A stretch of DNA of 18,462 bases from Lachnospiraceae bacterium UBA1201 (GCA_002309675.1 DBXX01000071.1:7345-25806), one strand, 5' to 3'. Shown: positions 1 to 7,354, counted from the first letter of the stretch. The notes: generated from the letters alone by a model not told the origin. Translations and numbers: made by a program.

Positions 1-261
1 CCGAAGATCCTGCTGCTGGACGAACCGACGAAGGGCATGGACGCCGTGGCGAAAGAGCAGTTCGCACGGCTGATCCGCAGGAAAAAAGAGAGCGGCGCCA
101 CCGTCGTTCTGGTCACGCACGACCTGGATTTCGCGGAAATGTGCGCCGATTACGCGGCCATGCTGTTTCGCGGCGAGATCCTGTCGAAAGAGCGGGCCGA
201 CCGCTTCTTCGCGGACAATGTATTCTACACGACACACAAAAACCGCGCGTTGAACGCGTAA
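1..261 (+). CDS. ECF transporter energy-coupling ATPase, C-terminal fragment
   Basis: The reading frame is open from base 1, so the start lies outside the window; 86 residues remain. It begins in Walker B (ILLLDEP, residues 4-10), followed by the D-loop region (KGMD) and the H-loop (VTHD), so this is the end of an ABC ATPase nucleotide-binding domain. The tail FFADNVFYTTHKNR is typical, from memory, of duplicated-domain energy-coupling-factor ATPases of the EcfA/YkoD kind, which often end in a FYTT-containing segment. These ATPases power uptake of vitamins or cations through an EcfT scaffold and a substrate-binding S component. The next gene, 37 bases downstream, encodes an S component, which supports the assignment. 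Whether this is the second half of a double ATPase cannot be seen here. The family call is strong; the substrate is unknown. Confidence 0.9.
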   Translation, partial: PKILLLDEPTKGMDAVAKEQFARLIRRKKESGATVVLVTHDLDFAEMCADYAAMLFRGEILSKERADRFFADNVFYTTHKNRALNA

Positions 262-298
262 GATAAAGATAATAAGACAGAAAGGAGACCAAAGGGAA

Positions 299-901
299 AT
301 GCAGATGACCGCTGAGTTATCTAAAATGGATCGATCCGTTATGAGAAGGTCCTCCCGTTTGCAGGCGCGAAAACTCTGTATGGTCGCGGTCATGACGACG
401 CTCGCCGTCATGGGACGCGTCCTGTTTGCCGCGCTCCCGGGTTTTAAACCCGTCACGGCCATCGTCATCCTGTCCGGCATGTACTTCGGTCCGGGCAGCG
501 GCCTGGCGACCGGCGCGCTGGCGGCCCTGGTCTCCAACATCTACTTTACGCAGGGGCCGTGGACGCCCTTTCAGATGCTGGCCTGGGGCATTATTGGTCT
601 GATCTCGGGCCTGCTTTCGCGCCCGCTGATACGCCATCCGCTCCTGCTGTATATCTGGGGCGCATTGTCCGGCGTATGCTACTACCTTTTCATGGATTCG
701 TGGATGATCCTGTGGTACAACAAGACGCCGACGCTGCAGCTGTGGCTGGCCGCGTTTGCAACCGGCGCGTTCAGCCTGGTCACCTACGTGATCTCAAACG
801 TGGTCTTTCTCGCGGCGCTGTCGCCCGCGATGGGCCGCCGCCTGCTGCGCATTTCCCGAAAATGCGGTTTCAGGACCGGACGGCAGAGCGATTCCGTTTA
901 A
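299..901 (+). CDS. ECF transporter S component (substrate-specific membrane subunit)
   Basis: A 200-residue polytopic membrane protein. After a basic N-terminus (residues 1-27), hydrophobic segments fall at about 28-47, 51-80, 92-107, 115-138 and 150-177. The block FKPVTAIVILSGMYFGPGSG, then SNIYFTQGPWTPFQMLAWG, is the pattern I associate with ECF S components next to YkoD-like ATPases (cobalamin- or HMP-type transporters). The role is to bind a vitamin-like ligand outside and deliver it through the EcfT/EcfA module. The substrate cannot be read from sequence. Two starts are possible: ATG 299 with AAAGGAG at 281-287, or ATG 305 (Met3) with AAAGGG at 291-296 and an 8-base spacer. It probably forms one operon with the upstream ATPase. 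EcfT is not in the window. Confidence 0.82.
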   Translation: MQMTAELSKMDRSVMRRSSRLQARKLCMVAVMTTLAVMGRVLFAALPGFKPVTAIVILSGMYFGPGSGLATGALAALVSNIYFTQGPWTPFQMLAWGIIGLISGLLSRPLIRHPLLLYIWGALSGVCYYLFMDSWMILWYNKTPTLQLWLAAFATGAFSLVTYVISNVVFLAALSPAMGRRLLRISRKCGFRTGRQSDSV

Positions 902-955
902 GTGAAACAAAATGTAAATCTTTTGTTAACATACCTCGATTTGATGCAATCTAGG

Positions 956-984
956 TTGACTTTTTCGGTTAAAAAACGTATACT
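956..984 (+). promoter_or_regulatory. Sigma-A-type promoter for the 1051-5477 operon
   Basis: TTGACT (956-961) and TATACT (979-984) are separated by exactly 17 bases, one mismatch each from the TTGACA/TATAAT consensus, in an AT-rich gap. Transcription would start near 991, giving a leader of about 60 bases before the GTG start at 1051. Confidence 0.85.
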
Positions 985-1038
985 TTTTATGGTGTGACTT
1001 GTAGAGAAAAGGGAGTGGAAATACAACAGGCTGATATT

Positions 1039-1044
1039 AGGAGG
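1039..1044 (+). promoter_or_regulatory. Ribosome binding site fixing the GTG start at 1051
   Basis: A perfect AGGAGG lies 6 bases before GTG 1051. The frame is open further upstream to GTG 994, but that codon has no SD site and sits almost on the predicted transcription start, so 1051 is preferred. Confidence 0.85.
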
Positions 1045-1050
1045 TTTGCT

Positions 1051-2142
1051 GTGGAAACGACGATCGACGATAACATTCGGTTTCTGGAACAAGCTAAGTC
1101 TGCCCTGTCTTCCCTGGAACAGATCCGCAGCCAAAAGATCGATCTGGCGGCAAATGAAAAACGGATCGAGAAACTGATCGCGGCTGAGCAGCGGTCGATC
1201 GAGGATGAGATCAACCGCACCGTGAAGAAACGCCGTGATGAGGTCGGCGCCGGATACGACAAAGAGATCGTCGGCATCCAGGACCGGCTTAAGAAGCTGA
1301 AATCCAAGAAAGAACAGGCCCGAAGCGCCGGAATGAAAGAGCGCATAAAGGAAGAAACGGCCGATCTGGCTTCGAAAAACACAGAGCTGAAAACGCACAT
1401 TCACACATTGGTAAAACAAAACGGGCTGCCGGCTTTCTGCGAGTCCGGTTGGTTTTATGTGTTCTTTTTGACGCGCACGGCGTTGCAGTGGGTCATCCTC
1501 TCGGCGGCATGCGTAGTTTGGATGTTTGTCATCCCTTATATGATCTATATCTTCAGCGGCAGTGAGACCCCGCTCTTGCTGACGCTTCTGCATCTGATCT
1601 TTTTTGCCGTGACGATGACGGGCTACTTCCTGATCAACGTTAAGGTAAAGTATCGTTATTATGACACGCTGAAACTGATCCAGGTGGATCGCGCGCAGAT
1701 CGCCCGAAACAAAAAGGAGATCCGCATGATCACGAAGGACATCAAGAAGGACGATGATGACGACCGCTACGATCTGGCTGATTTCAACTATGAGATCGCG
1801 AAGACCGAGGCAGAGGTCGAGGACGTCGTCCAGCGGAAGAAAGAAGCATTGTCCACGTTCGAAGCGGTAACGCGCCAGGTGATCTGCGACGAGATCACGG
1901 AGACCGGCCGGGAACGTTTGAACGAACTGCGCGCAGAACAGGCGGCAAATGCGAGCGCCCTCGCGCAGACGGAGGAGACTTATAAGAGCACATCCATCCG
2001 GTTCACGGACCGGTACGGCGGATACCTGCCGCGGGAGTGCATGGACCAGGCGCATATCGACCAGCTGATCGAACTGATGCGCAGTGGGCAGGCGTCGAGC
2101 ATTACGGAGGCGGTGGCCGTCTTCCAGACGAAGAAAGCCTGA
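1051..2142 (+). CDS. Coiled-coil membrane protein with two TM helices, function unknown
   Basis: A 363-residue protein I cannot assign to a named function. Residues 1-125 are highly charged and helical (long Lys/Glu/Arg heptad-like stretch), predicted coiled coil. Two hydrophobic helices follow at about 147-168 and 175-195, then a second charged helical region (about 200-310) containing the run DDDDD near 234-238. The C-terminus (about 318-361, with DRYGGYLPREC and IDQLIELMRSGQASSITEAV) is a short domain I recall at the end of various clostridial hypothetical proteins. With two closely spaced helices, both coiled coils probably face the cytoplasm, like a hairpin anchor. It is the first gene of a likely four-gene operon, 29 bases before the next. 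A scaffold or membrane-organising role is only a guess. Confidence 0.8.
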   Translation: METTIDDNIRFLEQAKSALSSLEQIRSQKIDLAANEKRIEKLIAAEQRSIEDEINRTVKKRRDEVGAGYDKEIVGIQDRLKKLKSKKEQARSAGMKERIKEETADLASKNTELKTHIHTLVKQNGLPAFCESGWFYVFFLTRTALQWVILSAACVVWMFVIPYMIYIFSGSETPLLLTLLHLIFFAVTMTGYFLINVKVKYRYYDTLKLIQVDRAQIARNKKEIRMITKDIKKDDDDDRYDLADFNYEIAKTEAEVEDVVQRKKEALSTFEAVTRQVICDEITETGRERLNELRAEQAANASALAQTEETYKSTSIRFTDRYGGYLPRECMDQAHIDQLIELMRSGQASSITEAVAVFQTKKA

Positions 2143-2171
2143 TCTAGGAAATATACGGAGGAGAGAGCGAC

Positions 2172-3467
2172 ATGGCGGATGAGAGAGATCGCTTTTCGGA
2201 TGACGAAAAAGTCATTTCGCTCGATGAAGTACGACAGACGCGAGGGAAGCGACTGGCAACAAAAGAAGAAAACCGTAAGATGGGGCACGGCGACGAGTAC
2301 CTGGACGAACGGCTGCGTGATGATATCAAAGCGCACGCGTCGTTTCGGCGGACACTGGTGTTGTGCTTGGTTGCGATTCTTATTGTTGCTGTCGGTGTGT
2401 ACTTCGGCATCCGCCTGACATTGAAATATAACGACATAGTCTCGGTCTGGGAGAAACCGGCATCCGAGATGTCCTTATTTACGTCCCTGCCGTATGCGGA
2501 CGGAATTTTGAAGTATAACAATGACGGCATGAACTACTACAACGCGGATGGCGAGTTGAAGTGGCCGGTGACCTACGAGATGCGAAATCCGAAGCCTTCC
2601 GTTTGCGGTGAATACATCGTAATGGCGGACATCGGATACAACACGCTGGTGATTTGTAACCGCGATGGCTTACAGGGCACTGCCTACAGCACTTTGCCGA
2701 TCAGTTCGGTCAGCATTTCCCGCGAGGGCCGCGTAGCGGCAGTGGTAGAGGACGACATGTCGAACCGCGTCCTGTTTTTCGATAAGACGGGAGCGCGAAA
2801 CGACTCCAACTTCCAGACGCTGATGAATAAATCCGGATATCCGATGTCGGCGGCGCTTTCGCCGGACGGCAAGATGCTCATGGTATCGTACGTTTATCTG
2901 GAGCAGGGCATCATGAATAACAAACTGACATTCTACGATTACCACGACAGCCAGGTCGGAGCGAACCAGACCGTCGGAAGCTTCCAGAAGTACGGAGACA
3001 CCTTATTTGCACGTGCGGTATTCCTGAGCGATAAGCGTGCGGTGGCCTTCGGCGACGGACGTATCGTCTTCTTTTCGCTGAAGAACCGTGTGAAGCCCGA
3101 GGAAACGGCGGACGTCAAATTCTCCGATACGATCTCGCGTGTTTTCTATGACGAGGAAGGCGTTTATGTCGTGACGGAGCAGCCCGAGAACCAGTCCTGG
3201 CTCGTGACCTGCTTTGGTACCGATGGCTCGACACGGTACGCGTACCGCTCGTCGTTCCTGCCGGACTATGTGGGCATGAAGAACGGCTGCCTGTACTTCC
3301 ATGACAGCAGCTTGCTTGTAGTCTACGGTAAAGTCCTGGGTAAGATGAAGCTGCGCTTCCAAGGCAACTTTAAGGTCAATGTGCGTTCGATCGTCAACCT
3401 GGGTAAGGATAACGCGTTCATGATCTTAAGCGACACCAAACTGATGCGCGTAAAACTGAAGAACTAA
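2172..3467 (+). CDS. DUF5711-like single-pass membrane protein with extracytoplasmic beta-propeller
   Basis: A 431-residue protein. Residues 1-60 are cytoplasmic and charged, one TM helix lies at about 61-80, and the remainder is outside. The outer part repeats short strands with Asp/Gly turns (ILKYNNDGMNYYNADGELKW, then blocks such as SISREGRVAAVVEDDMSNRV and ALSPDGKMLMVSYV), the look of WD40/PQQ-like beta-propeller blades. From memory this matches DUF5711 proteins of Lachnospiraceae, whose function is not established. GGAGG at 2157-2161 precedes the ATG by 10 bases. It is 29 bases after the coiled-coil gene and 45 before galE, so co-transcription is likely. A role in envelope sensing or protein-protein contact is inference from fold alone. 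Confidence 0.8.
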   Translation: MADERDRFSDDEKVISLDEVRQTRGKRLATKEENRKMGHGDEYLDERLRDDIKAHASFRRTLVLCLVAILIVAVGVYFGIRLTLKYNDIVSVWEKPASEMSLFTSLPYADGILKYNNDGMNYYNADGELKWPVTYEMRNPKPSVCGEYIVMADIGYNTLVICNRDGLQGTAYSTLPISSVSISREGRVAAVVEDDMSNRVLFFDKTGARNDSNFQTLMNKSGYPMSAALSPDGKMLMVSYVYLEQGIMNNKLTFYDYHDSQVGANQTVGSFQKYGDTLFARAVFLSDKRAVAFGDGRIVFFSLKNRVKPEETADVKFSDTISRVFYDEEGVYVVTEQPENQSWLVTCFGTDGSTRYAYRSSFLPDYVGMKNGCLYFHDSSLLVVYGKVLGKMKLRFQGNFKVNVRSIVNLGKDNAFMILSDTKLMRVKLKN

Positions 3468-3480
3468 GGAATATGAAACA

Positions 3481-3508
3481 GGCCGAGGCAGTTCGGCCCC
3501 GGAGGAGG
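3481..3508 (+). promoter_or_regulatory. Hairpin abutting the galE ribosome binding site
   Basis: GGCCGA (3481-3486) and TCGGCC (3493-3498) form a perfect 6-bp GC-rich stem with a 6-base loop. It ends two bases before the SD GGAGGAGG (3501-3508) of galE. No T-run follows, so it is not a terminator. It could modulate ribosome access or protect a processed mRNA end. Confidence 0.5.
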
Positions 3509-3512
3509 AAAT

Positions 3513-4529
3513 ATGAAGATATTGGTTACCGGCGGCGCCGGTTTTATCGGGTCCCATACCTGCGTGGAACTTCTGAACGCAGGTTATGATGTGGTCGTTG
3601 TAGACAACCTGTGTAATTCCAGCGAGAAAAGCCTGGACAGAGTTGAGCAGATCACCGGAAAGAAAGTGGCGTTTTACAATGCGGACATTCAGGATGAGGC
3701 AGCATTGACCGCGATCTTTGAAAAAGAAAAGATCTACGCAGTCATCCATTTTGCCGGTCTGAAGGCAGTCGGCGAGTCCGTGCAGAAACCTATCGAATAC
3801 TACACAAACAACATCGGCGGCACGTTGACGCTGCTGAGAGTATGCCGTGCATTCGGCGTGAAGAACATCATCTTCAGTTCGTCTGCGACGGTTTACGGAG
3901 ACCCGGCGACCGTTCCGATCGATGAAAGTTTTCCGAAACAGAATCCGACGAACCCCTATGGACAGACGAAGAGTATGCTCGAGCAGATCCTGATGGATGT
4001 TGCGGTTTCGGATCCCGAGTGGAGCGTGATCCTGCTTCGTTACTTCAATCCGATCGGCGCACATGAGAGCGGTCTGATCGGCGAGGATCCGCAGGGCATA
4101 CCGAATAATCTGGTGCCCTATATCGCACAGGTGGCAGTCGGTCGCAGAGAGTACCTTTCGGTATTCGGTGATGATTACGATACGCCGGACGGAACGGGCG
4201 TGCGCGATTACATTCACGTTGTAGATCTGGCGCGCGGCCATGTGATGGCGCTGAAGAAATTCGAAGAAGAGCCGAAGGTGCGCATCTACAATCTCGGAAC
4301 CGGCCGCGGCTACAGCGTGCTCGACGTTCTGCATGCATACGAGAAGGCCTGCGGAAAGACATTGCCCTATCAGATAAAGGCACGCCGGCCCGGAGACGTA
4401 GCAACGAACTACGCGGACGCGTCTCTGGCGAAGAAAGAACTCGGCTGGGAAGCGACCATGGATCTGGACGAAATGTGTCGCGATTCCTGGAACTGGCAGA
4501 GTAAAAACCCGAACGGGTATAATGACTAG
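3513..4529 (+). CDS. galE: UDP-glucose 4-epimerase
   Basis: Interconverts UDP-glucose and UDP-galactose with tightly bound NAD; cytoplasmic. It links the Leloir pathway with UDP-sugar supply for envelope glycans. Full length, 338 residues, the usual size. The Rossmann glycine motif GGAGFIG is at residues 7-13 and the NAD-contacting DN at 31-32. The catalytic SSSATVYG (122-129, Ser124), Tyr149 and Lys153 (YGQTK) have the same numbering as the E. coli enzyme. RYFNPIGAHESG (176-187) and RDYIHVVDLA (231-240) are the expected substrate-domain motifs. Nothing is missing. The SD GGAGGAGG is 4 bases from ATG and a stem-loop lies just upstream. Glucokinase follows after 9 bases, so both are probably co-translated. 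Confidence 0.96.
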   Translation: MKILVTGGAGFIGSHTCVELLNAGYDVVVVDNLCNSSEKSLDRVEQITGKKVAFYNADIQDEAALTAIFEKEKIYAVIHFAGLKAVGESVQKPIEYYTNNIGGTLTLLRVCRAFGVKNIIFSSSATVYGDPATVPIDESFPKQNPTNPYGQTKSMLEQILMDVAVSDPEWSVILLRYFNPIGAHESGLIGEDPQGIPNNLVPYIAQVAVGRREYLSVFGDDYDTPDGTGVRDYIHVVDLARGHVMALKKFEEEPKVRIYNLGTGRGYSVLDVLHAYEKACGKTLPYQIKARRPGDVATNYADASLAKKELGWEATMDLDEMCRDSWNWQSKNPNGYND

Positions 4530-4538
4530 GAGGGGCTT

Positions 4539-5477
4539 ATGAACTATTGCTTCGGTATTGATGTCGGAGGCACGAGCGTGAAGCTGGGCCTGTTTGACAC
4601 GGAAGGAAACCTCCTCGATAAATGGGAGATCCCGACGCGTAAGGAAAACGGCGGAGAACGTATCCTGCCGGATATCGCGGCGTCGGTAAAGGATAAGATC
4701 GCTGAGCGGAAGATCGACGCGGCGCAGGTTTGCGGCGTGGGCATCGGAGTTCCCGGGCCGGTCACCCCGGACGGCTACGTTCCGGTCTGTGTAAATCTGG
4801 GCTGGAAGGATATCTATCCCGGCCGCGAGCTTTCCGCGCTTCTGGACGGCGCATCCGTCCGCGTGGGCAATGATGCGAACGTGGCGGCGCTGGGTGAGTT
4901 CTGGCGCGGCGGCGCACAAGGTTGTCGCAACGTCGTACTTCTGACACTGGGCACCGGCGTCGGCGGCGGTGTGATCCTGGACGGAAAGGTCGTAGACGGT
5001 GTACACGGAGCCGGCGGTGAGCTGGGCCATGTGATCGTAAATCCCGATGAGCCTTTAGCATGCAACTGCGGCAGCCATGGCTGTCTGGAGCAGTATGCAT
5101 CCGCGACCGGCGTGGTTCGCGTGGCGGGGCGGATCCTGGCTGCGAAGCCGGAGACCGCGAGCGTACTTCGTGAAAACGGGGATTTCTCCGCGAAGGATGT
5201 ATTTGACGCAGCGAAGACGGGCGATGCGATCGCTAACGAGGCGGTGGATACCTTATGCCGTTACCTCGGACTGGCGACGGCAAACTGTGCACTCACGATC
5301 GACCCCGAGGTGTTCGTGATCGGCGGCGGTGTTTCGCGCGCAGGAGCGATCCTCACCGATCGAATCGAAAAATATTTCGAAAAATACACACCTTTGCTCA
5401 AAATCAAGGCAAAATTTGCACTGGCTACTTTGGGAAATGATGCAGGAATCTATGGAGCAGCACGGTTGGTGTTGTAA
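4539..5477 (+). CDS. glcK: ROK-family glucokinase
   Basis: Phosphorylates glucose to glucose-6-phosphate with ATP, in the cytoplasm. The 312-residue length is normal for bacterial ROK glucokinases. Seen: the N-terminal phosphate-binding DVGGTSVKLGLFD (8-20), substrate site VGNDANVAALGE with catalytic Asp112, LGTGVGGGVILDG (137-149), GELGH (160-164), and the zinc cluster with Cys175, Cys177 and Cys182 (CNCGSHGC). The glucose-contacting Glu161 and His164 and zinc-site pattern are intact, so it should be active; ROK kinases for other sugars share these motifs, so glucose is the best but not the only option. The SD AGGAGGGG overlaps the galE stop codon. It is the last gene of the operon. Confidence 0.92.
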   Translation: MNYCFGIDVGGTSVKLGLFDTEGNLLDKWEIPTRKENGGERILPDIAASVKDKIAERKIDAAQVCGVGIGVPGPVTPDGYVPVCVNLGWKDIYPGRELSALLDGASVRVGNDANVAALGEFWRGGAQGCRNVVLLTLGTGVGGGVILDGKVVDGVHGAGGELGHVIVNPDEPLACNCGSHGCLEQYASATGVVRVAGRILAAKPETASVLRENGDFSAKDVFDAAKTGDAIANEAVDTLCRYLGLATANCALTIDPEVFVIGGGVSRAGAILTDRIEKYFEKYTPLLKIKAKFALATLGNDAGIYGAARLVL

Positions 5478-5490
5478 TTCCGCATAAAAA

Positions 5491-5548
5491 CGCACGATTA
5501 CGAAATTGTTGAGTTGCATTTGCACGGATTTTTGCACGATAATGCACG
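5491..5548 (+). repeat. Cluster of TGCACG direct repeats upstream of a promoter
   Basis: TGCACG occurs at 5521, 5533 and 5543, with a related CGCACG at 5491, in the gap after glucokinase. Starts are 12, 10 and 30 bases apart, close to whole helical turns. The copies lie about 80-140 bases before the -10 element at 5628. A regulator binding array is possible; chance in a short AT-rich gap is not excluded. Confidence 0.35.
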
Positions 5549-5624
5549 CACTCGACAGAAGGAAGCCCAAAAATAAAAAAAAGATAAAAAATTCAAATTT
5601 AATGTACTAATTTATGAGATATTA

Positions 5625-5633
5625 TGCTATAAT
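5625..5633 (+). promoter_or_regulatory. Extended -10 promoter of the two-gene small membrane protein unit
   Basis: TGCTATAAT is a perfect extended -10 element. The -35 region is weak (TGTACT at 5603-5608, 19 bases away, or TACTAA at 5605-5610, 17 bases away), which an extended -10 tolerates. The surrounding 5555-5640 region is strongly AT-rich. Predicted start near 5640, leader about 76 bases. The same TGCTATAATGT string occurs at the murA promoter. Confidence 0.75.
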
Positions 5634-5716
5634 GTAGGTGTGTCAGAGCCACTTCGAGAAGAGAACGTCGAAAATCGATTTCTTTACTAAGATGGGCGTG
5701 ACCGGAAAGGGATAGT

Positions 5717-5977
5717 ATGAGTCAGGCGAAAGTTGACAAGTACAAAGAATACAAGAAGAACCGTAAGAAGAACATTGCGAAGGAGAAACGTCAGGAGAAG
5801 CTTGCAGGATTTTGCGTTTTTGGTATTTTTCTGATCGTTGTTCTGGCAGTGGTTCTGTCTGTAGGGAAATCTATAAGTAATCAAATCGAGAAATCTAAGG
5901 GACCGTTACCGAGCTATAACTATGTTGCAGAGGAGTTCGTCCTTGAGGACTACGCAAATATTATGGCAGAGGAATAG
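5717..5977 (+). CDS. Small single-pass membrane protein, function unknown (86 aa)
   Basis: The first 30 residues are extremely Lys/Arg rich (KYKEYKKNRKKNIAKEKRQEK), followed by one hydrophobic helix at about 30-50 and an acidic outside tail ending EEFVLEDYANIMAEE. The positive-inside rule puts the N-terminus in the cytoplasm. I recall similar small proteins in Lachnospiraceae genomes but know no function. AAAGGG lies just before ATG 5717. It is the first gene after the 5628 promoter, and the next gene starts 87 bases on. The opposite charges of its two ends are notable. It superficially resembles divisome proteins of the FtsB/DivIC kind, but has no outside coiled coil, so I do not make that call. 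Confidence 0.75.
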   Translation: MSQAKVDKYKEYKKNRKKNIAKEKRQEKLAGFCVFGIFLIVVLAVVLSVGKSISNQIEKSKGPLPSYNYVAEEFVLEDYANIMAEE

Positions 5978-6064
5978 CACGAAGGTAACGATCAAAAAAT
6001 AGGTCATCGCCGTCTGAAGATCGGAAACGAACTTATGGCGAGATGAGGAAAATGGAGGAATATC

Positions 6065-6637
6065 GTGGACGAGCAGAAAATGAATCAGCAGGAACAAATT
6101 CAAGAGGCGGTATCACAGGCAGTTCGTGACGCAATGCGCGAATTTGTCTCCAAGATGCCCGAAGGCGGACAGAACTCCGGCGTTAAGGAACAGGTAGATA
6201 AGATCTACGCTGAGGTTGCAGGCCAGATCGAGAAGCAGAAGGAAATGATGGAGAAGATGAACGATGTTCAGAGTCGTCTCGATCAGCAGGCAGAGACCAG
6301 CCTTCGCCTCGCAGGCGCTGAATCCACAGCATTGGATCCTACGGCTTTCGAGCAGAACGTTTCGGAATTCAAGCAGTCGATCGAACTCTGCAGCCAGACG
6401 ATGGATCAGCTTCGTAAACAGCTCAACCGTGAGCGCAGCAACAACGACCGTACGATCACCGAGCTTTATCGTTCCATGAAGTATTCGGAAGAGCGTATCG
6501 AGGAACTGCACGCAAACTACGACGAGTTTACGACAGTAATTCAGAGCCATAAGAGCGTTATGGGACTTTTGGTATGGTTGAATATCGTTACCATCATCGC
6601 CCTTGTTGTTCTGAGCATCATGCAACTCTTTAAGTAA
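6065..6637 (+). CDS. Tail-anchored coiled-coil protein, function unknown (190 aa)
   Basis: Residues 1-160 are hydrophilic, Gln/Glu/Lys rich and helical, with predicted coiled coils at about 40-80 and 95-160 broken by a short Gly/Pro stretch at 32-39. One hydrophobic helix at about 165-188 is followed only by LFK, so this is a C-terminal tail anchor with the coiled coil in the cytoplasm. Start is GTG 6065, chosen because GGAGG (6054-6058) sits 6 bases upstream. A long hairpin follows the stop, so with the 86-aa gene it makes a closed two-gene transcription unit. No enzymatic motif is visible. Structural or tethering roles are possible but unproven. Confidence 0.78.
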   Translation: MDEQKMNQQEQIQEAVSQAVRDAMREFVSKMPEGGQNSGVKEQVDKIYAEVAGQIEKQKEMMEKMNDVQSRLDQQAETSLRLAGAESTALDPTAFEQNVSEFKQSIELCSQTMDQLRKQLNRERSNNDRTITELYRSMKYSEERIEELHANYDEFTTVIQSHKSVMGLLVWLNIVTIIALVVLSIMQLFK

Positions 6638-6681
6638 TTGAGAGAACGGCTACGTGTGCTTCAGTATTTGATACATATGAG

Positions 6682-6732
6682 AAGCAGGCAAATGTTGCAA
6701 GAGATATGCGCATTTGTCTGCTTTGTTTGCAT
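6682..6732 (+). terminator. Intrinsic terminator after the small membrane protein unit
   Basis: AAGCAGGCAAATG (6682-6694) pairs with CATTTGTCTGCTT (6711-6723): 13 base pairs with one G-U wobble and a 16-base loop. It is followed by TGTTTGCATT. The T-run is interrupted, so some read-through into the flavin reductase gene is possible. The hairpin ends 10 bases before that gene's SD site. Confidence 0.75.
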
Positions 6733-6733
6733 T

Positions 6734-6740
6734 AAGGAGG
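6734..6740 (+). promoter_or_regulatory. Ribosome binding site fixing the start at 6750
   Basis: AAGGAGG lies 9 bases before ATG 6750. An in-frame upstream start at 6714 would sit inside the terminator hairpin and lacks an SD site, so it is rejected. Confidence 0.85.
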
Positions 6741-6749
6741 GTTTATACC

Positions 6750-7331
6750 ATGGGAGACTTCGGTAAACGCCAAAACTGGCCCGGAGGGAATATGCTCTAT
6801 CCCCTGCCGGTGATCATGGCTTCGGTTCGCGATCCCCAAACCGGTAAGGATAACATCATCACGCTCGCCTGGGCAGGGACCATTTGCTCGGATCCTGCGA
6901 TGGTATCGATCTCGGTTCGTAAGGAACGCTTCAGTCATCCGATGCTGATGGCGGCACGGGAGTTCGTCATCAACCTTACGACGAAGGAGCTCGCATTTGC
7001 CACGGATCTGTGCGGAGTGAAGTCCGGACGCGACGTGGATAAGTTCGAACTGGCGCATCTGACGAAGGGTGAAGCGGTGAAGGTCAATGCTCCGCTCATC
7101 ATGGAGTCTCCGGTGAACCTGGAGTGTAAGGTCGAGCAGGTGCTCGAACTGGGCAGCCACGATATGTTTATCGCGAAGGTGGTCGGCGTTGATGTCGACG
7201 AGAGATATTTAGATGAAAAAGGCAAGTTCTGCCTGAACGACTCCGACCTCCTGGTCTACTCTCACGGCGAGTATTTTGATCTGGGCGAAAAGCTCGGAAC
7301 CTTTGGTTACAGTGTGAGAAAGAAAAAATAG
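6750..7331 (+). CDS. Flavin reductase-like domain protein (FMN-binding)
   Basis: 193 residues. The order GGNMLYPLPVIMASVRD (12-28), NIITLAWAGTICSDPAMVSISVRKERFSHPMLM (35-67) and EFVINLTT (71-78) is characteristic of the flavin-reductase-like split-barrel family (PF01613 type). Such proteins bind FMN and reduce flavins or act as small flavodoxin-like oxidoreductases; the natural substrate of the stand-alone clostridial members is generally unknown. Start at 6750 is set by its SD site. It is 23 bases before the kinase-like gene. No separate promoter is evident downstream of the terminator, so expression may depend on read-through or a promoter I cannot recognise. Confidence 0.88.
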   Translation: MGDFGKRQNWPGGNMLYPLPVIMASVRDPQTGKDNIITLAWAGTICSDPAMVSISVRKERFSHPMLMAAREFVINLTTKELAFATDLCGVKSGRDVDKFELAHLTKGEAVKVNAPLIMESPVNLECKVEQVLELGSHDMFIAKVVGVDVDERYLDEKGKFCLNDSDLLVYSHGEYFDLGEKLGTFGYSVRKKK

Positions 7332-7345
7332 GCGAAAACATATAG

Positions 7346-7352
7346 GGTGATC
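7346..7352 (+). promoter_or_regulatory. Unusual ribosome binding site (GGTGATC)
   Basis: GGTGATC matches the 3' portion of the full anti-SD complement (AGGAGGTGATC) rather than the usual AGGAGG core, ending two bases before ATG 7355. The geometry is still correct for initiation. Confidence 0.6.
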
Positions 7353-7354
7353 AT

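Noticed and set aside
906..927. AACAAAA/TTTTGTT hairpin as terminator of the ECF operon
   Set aside because: The stem has only one G-C pair and no T-run follows; too weak to call, although termination must occur somewhere before 956.
994..1050. N-terminal extension of the coiled-coil protein from GTG 994
   Set aside because: It would start at about the transcription start with no SD site, while a perfect AGGAGG serves 1051.
4507..4523. ACCCGAACGGGT palindrome and TATAAT before glucokinase
   Set aside because: It is within the galE coding end, with no -35 at a suitable distance. galE and glucokinase are 9 bases apart, so an internal promoter is unlikely.
3426..5030. 534-residue minus-strand open frame
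   Set aside because: It is opposite galE and glucokinase, both with complete family motifs. Its product is Arg/His-rich low-complexity shadow sequence; GC-rich codon bias keeps this frame open.
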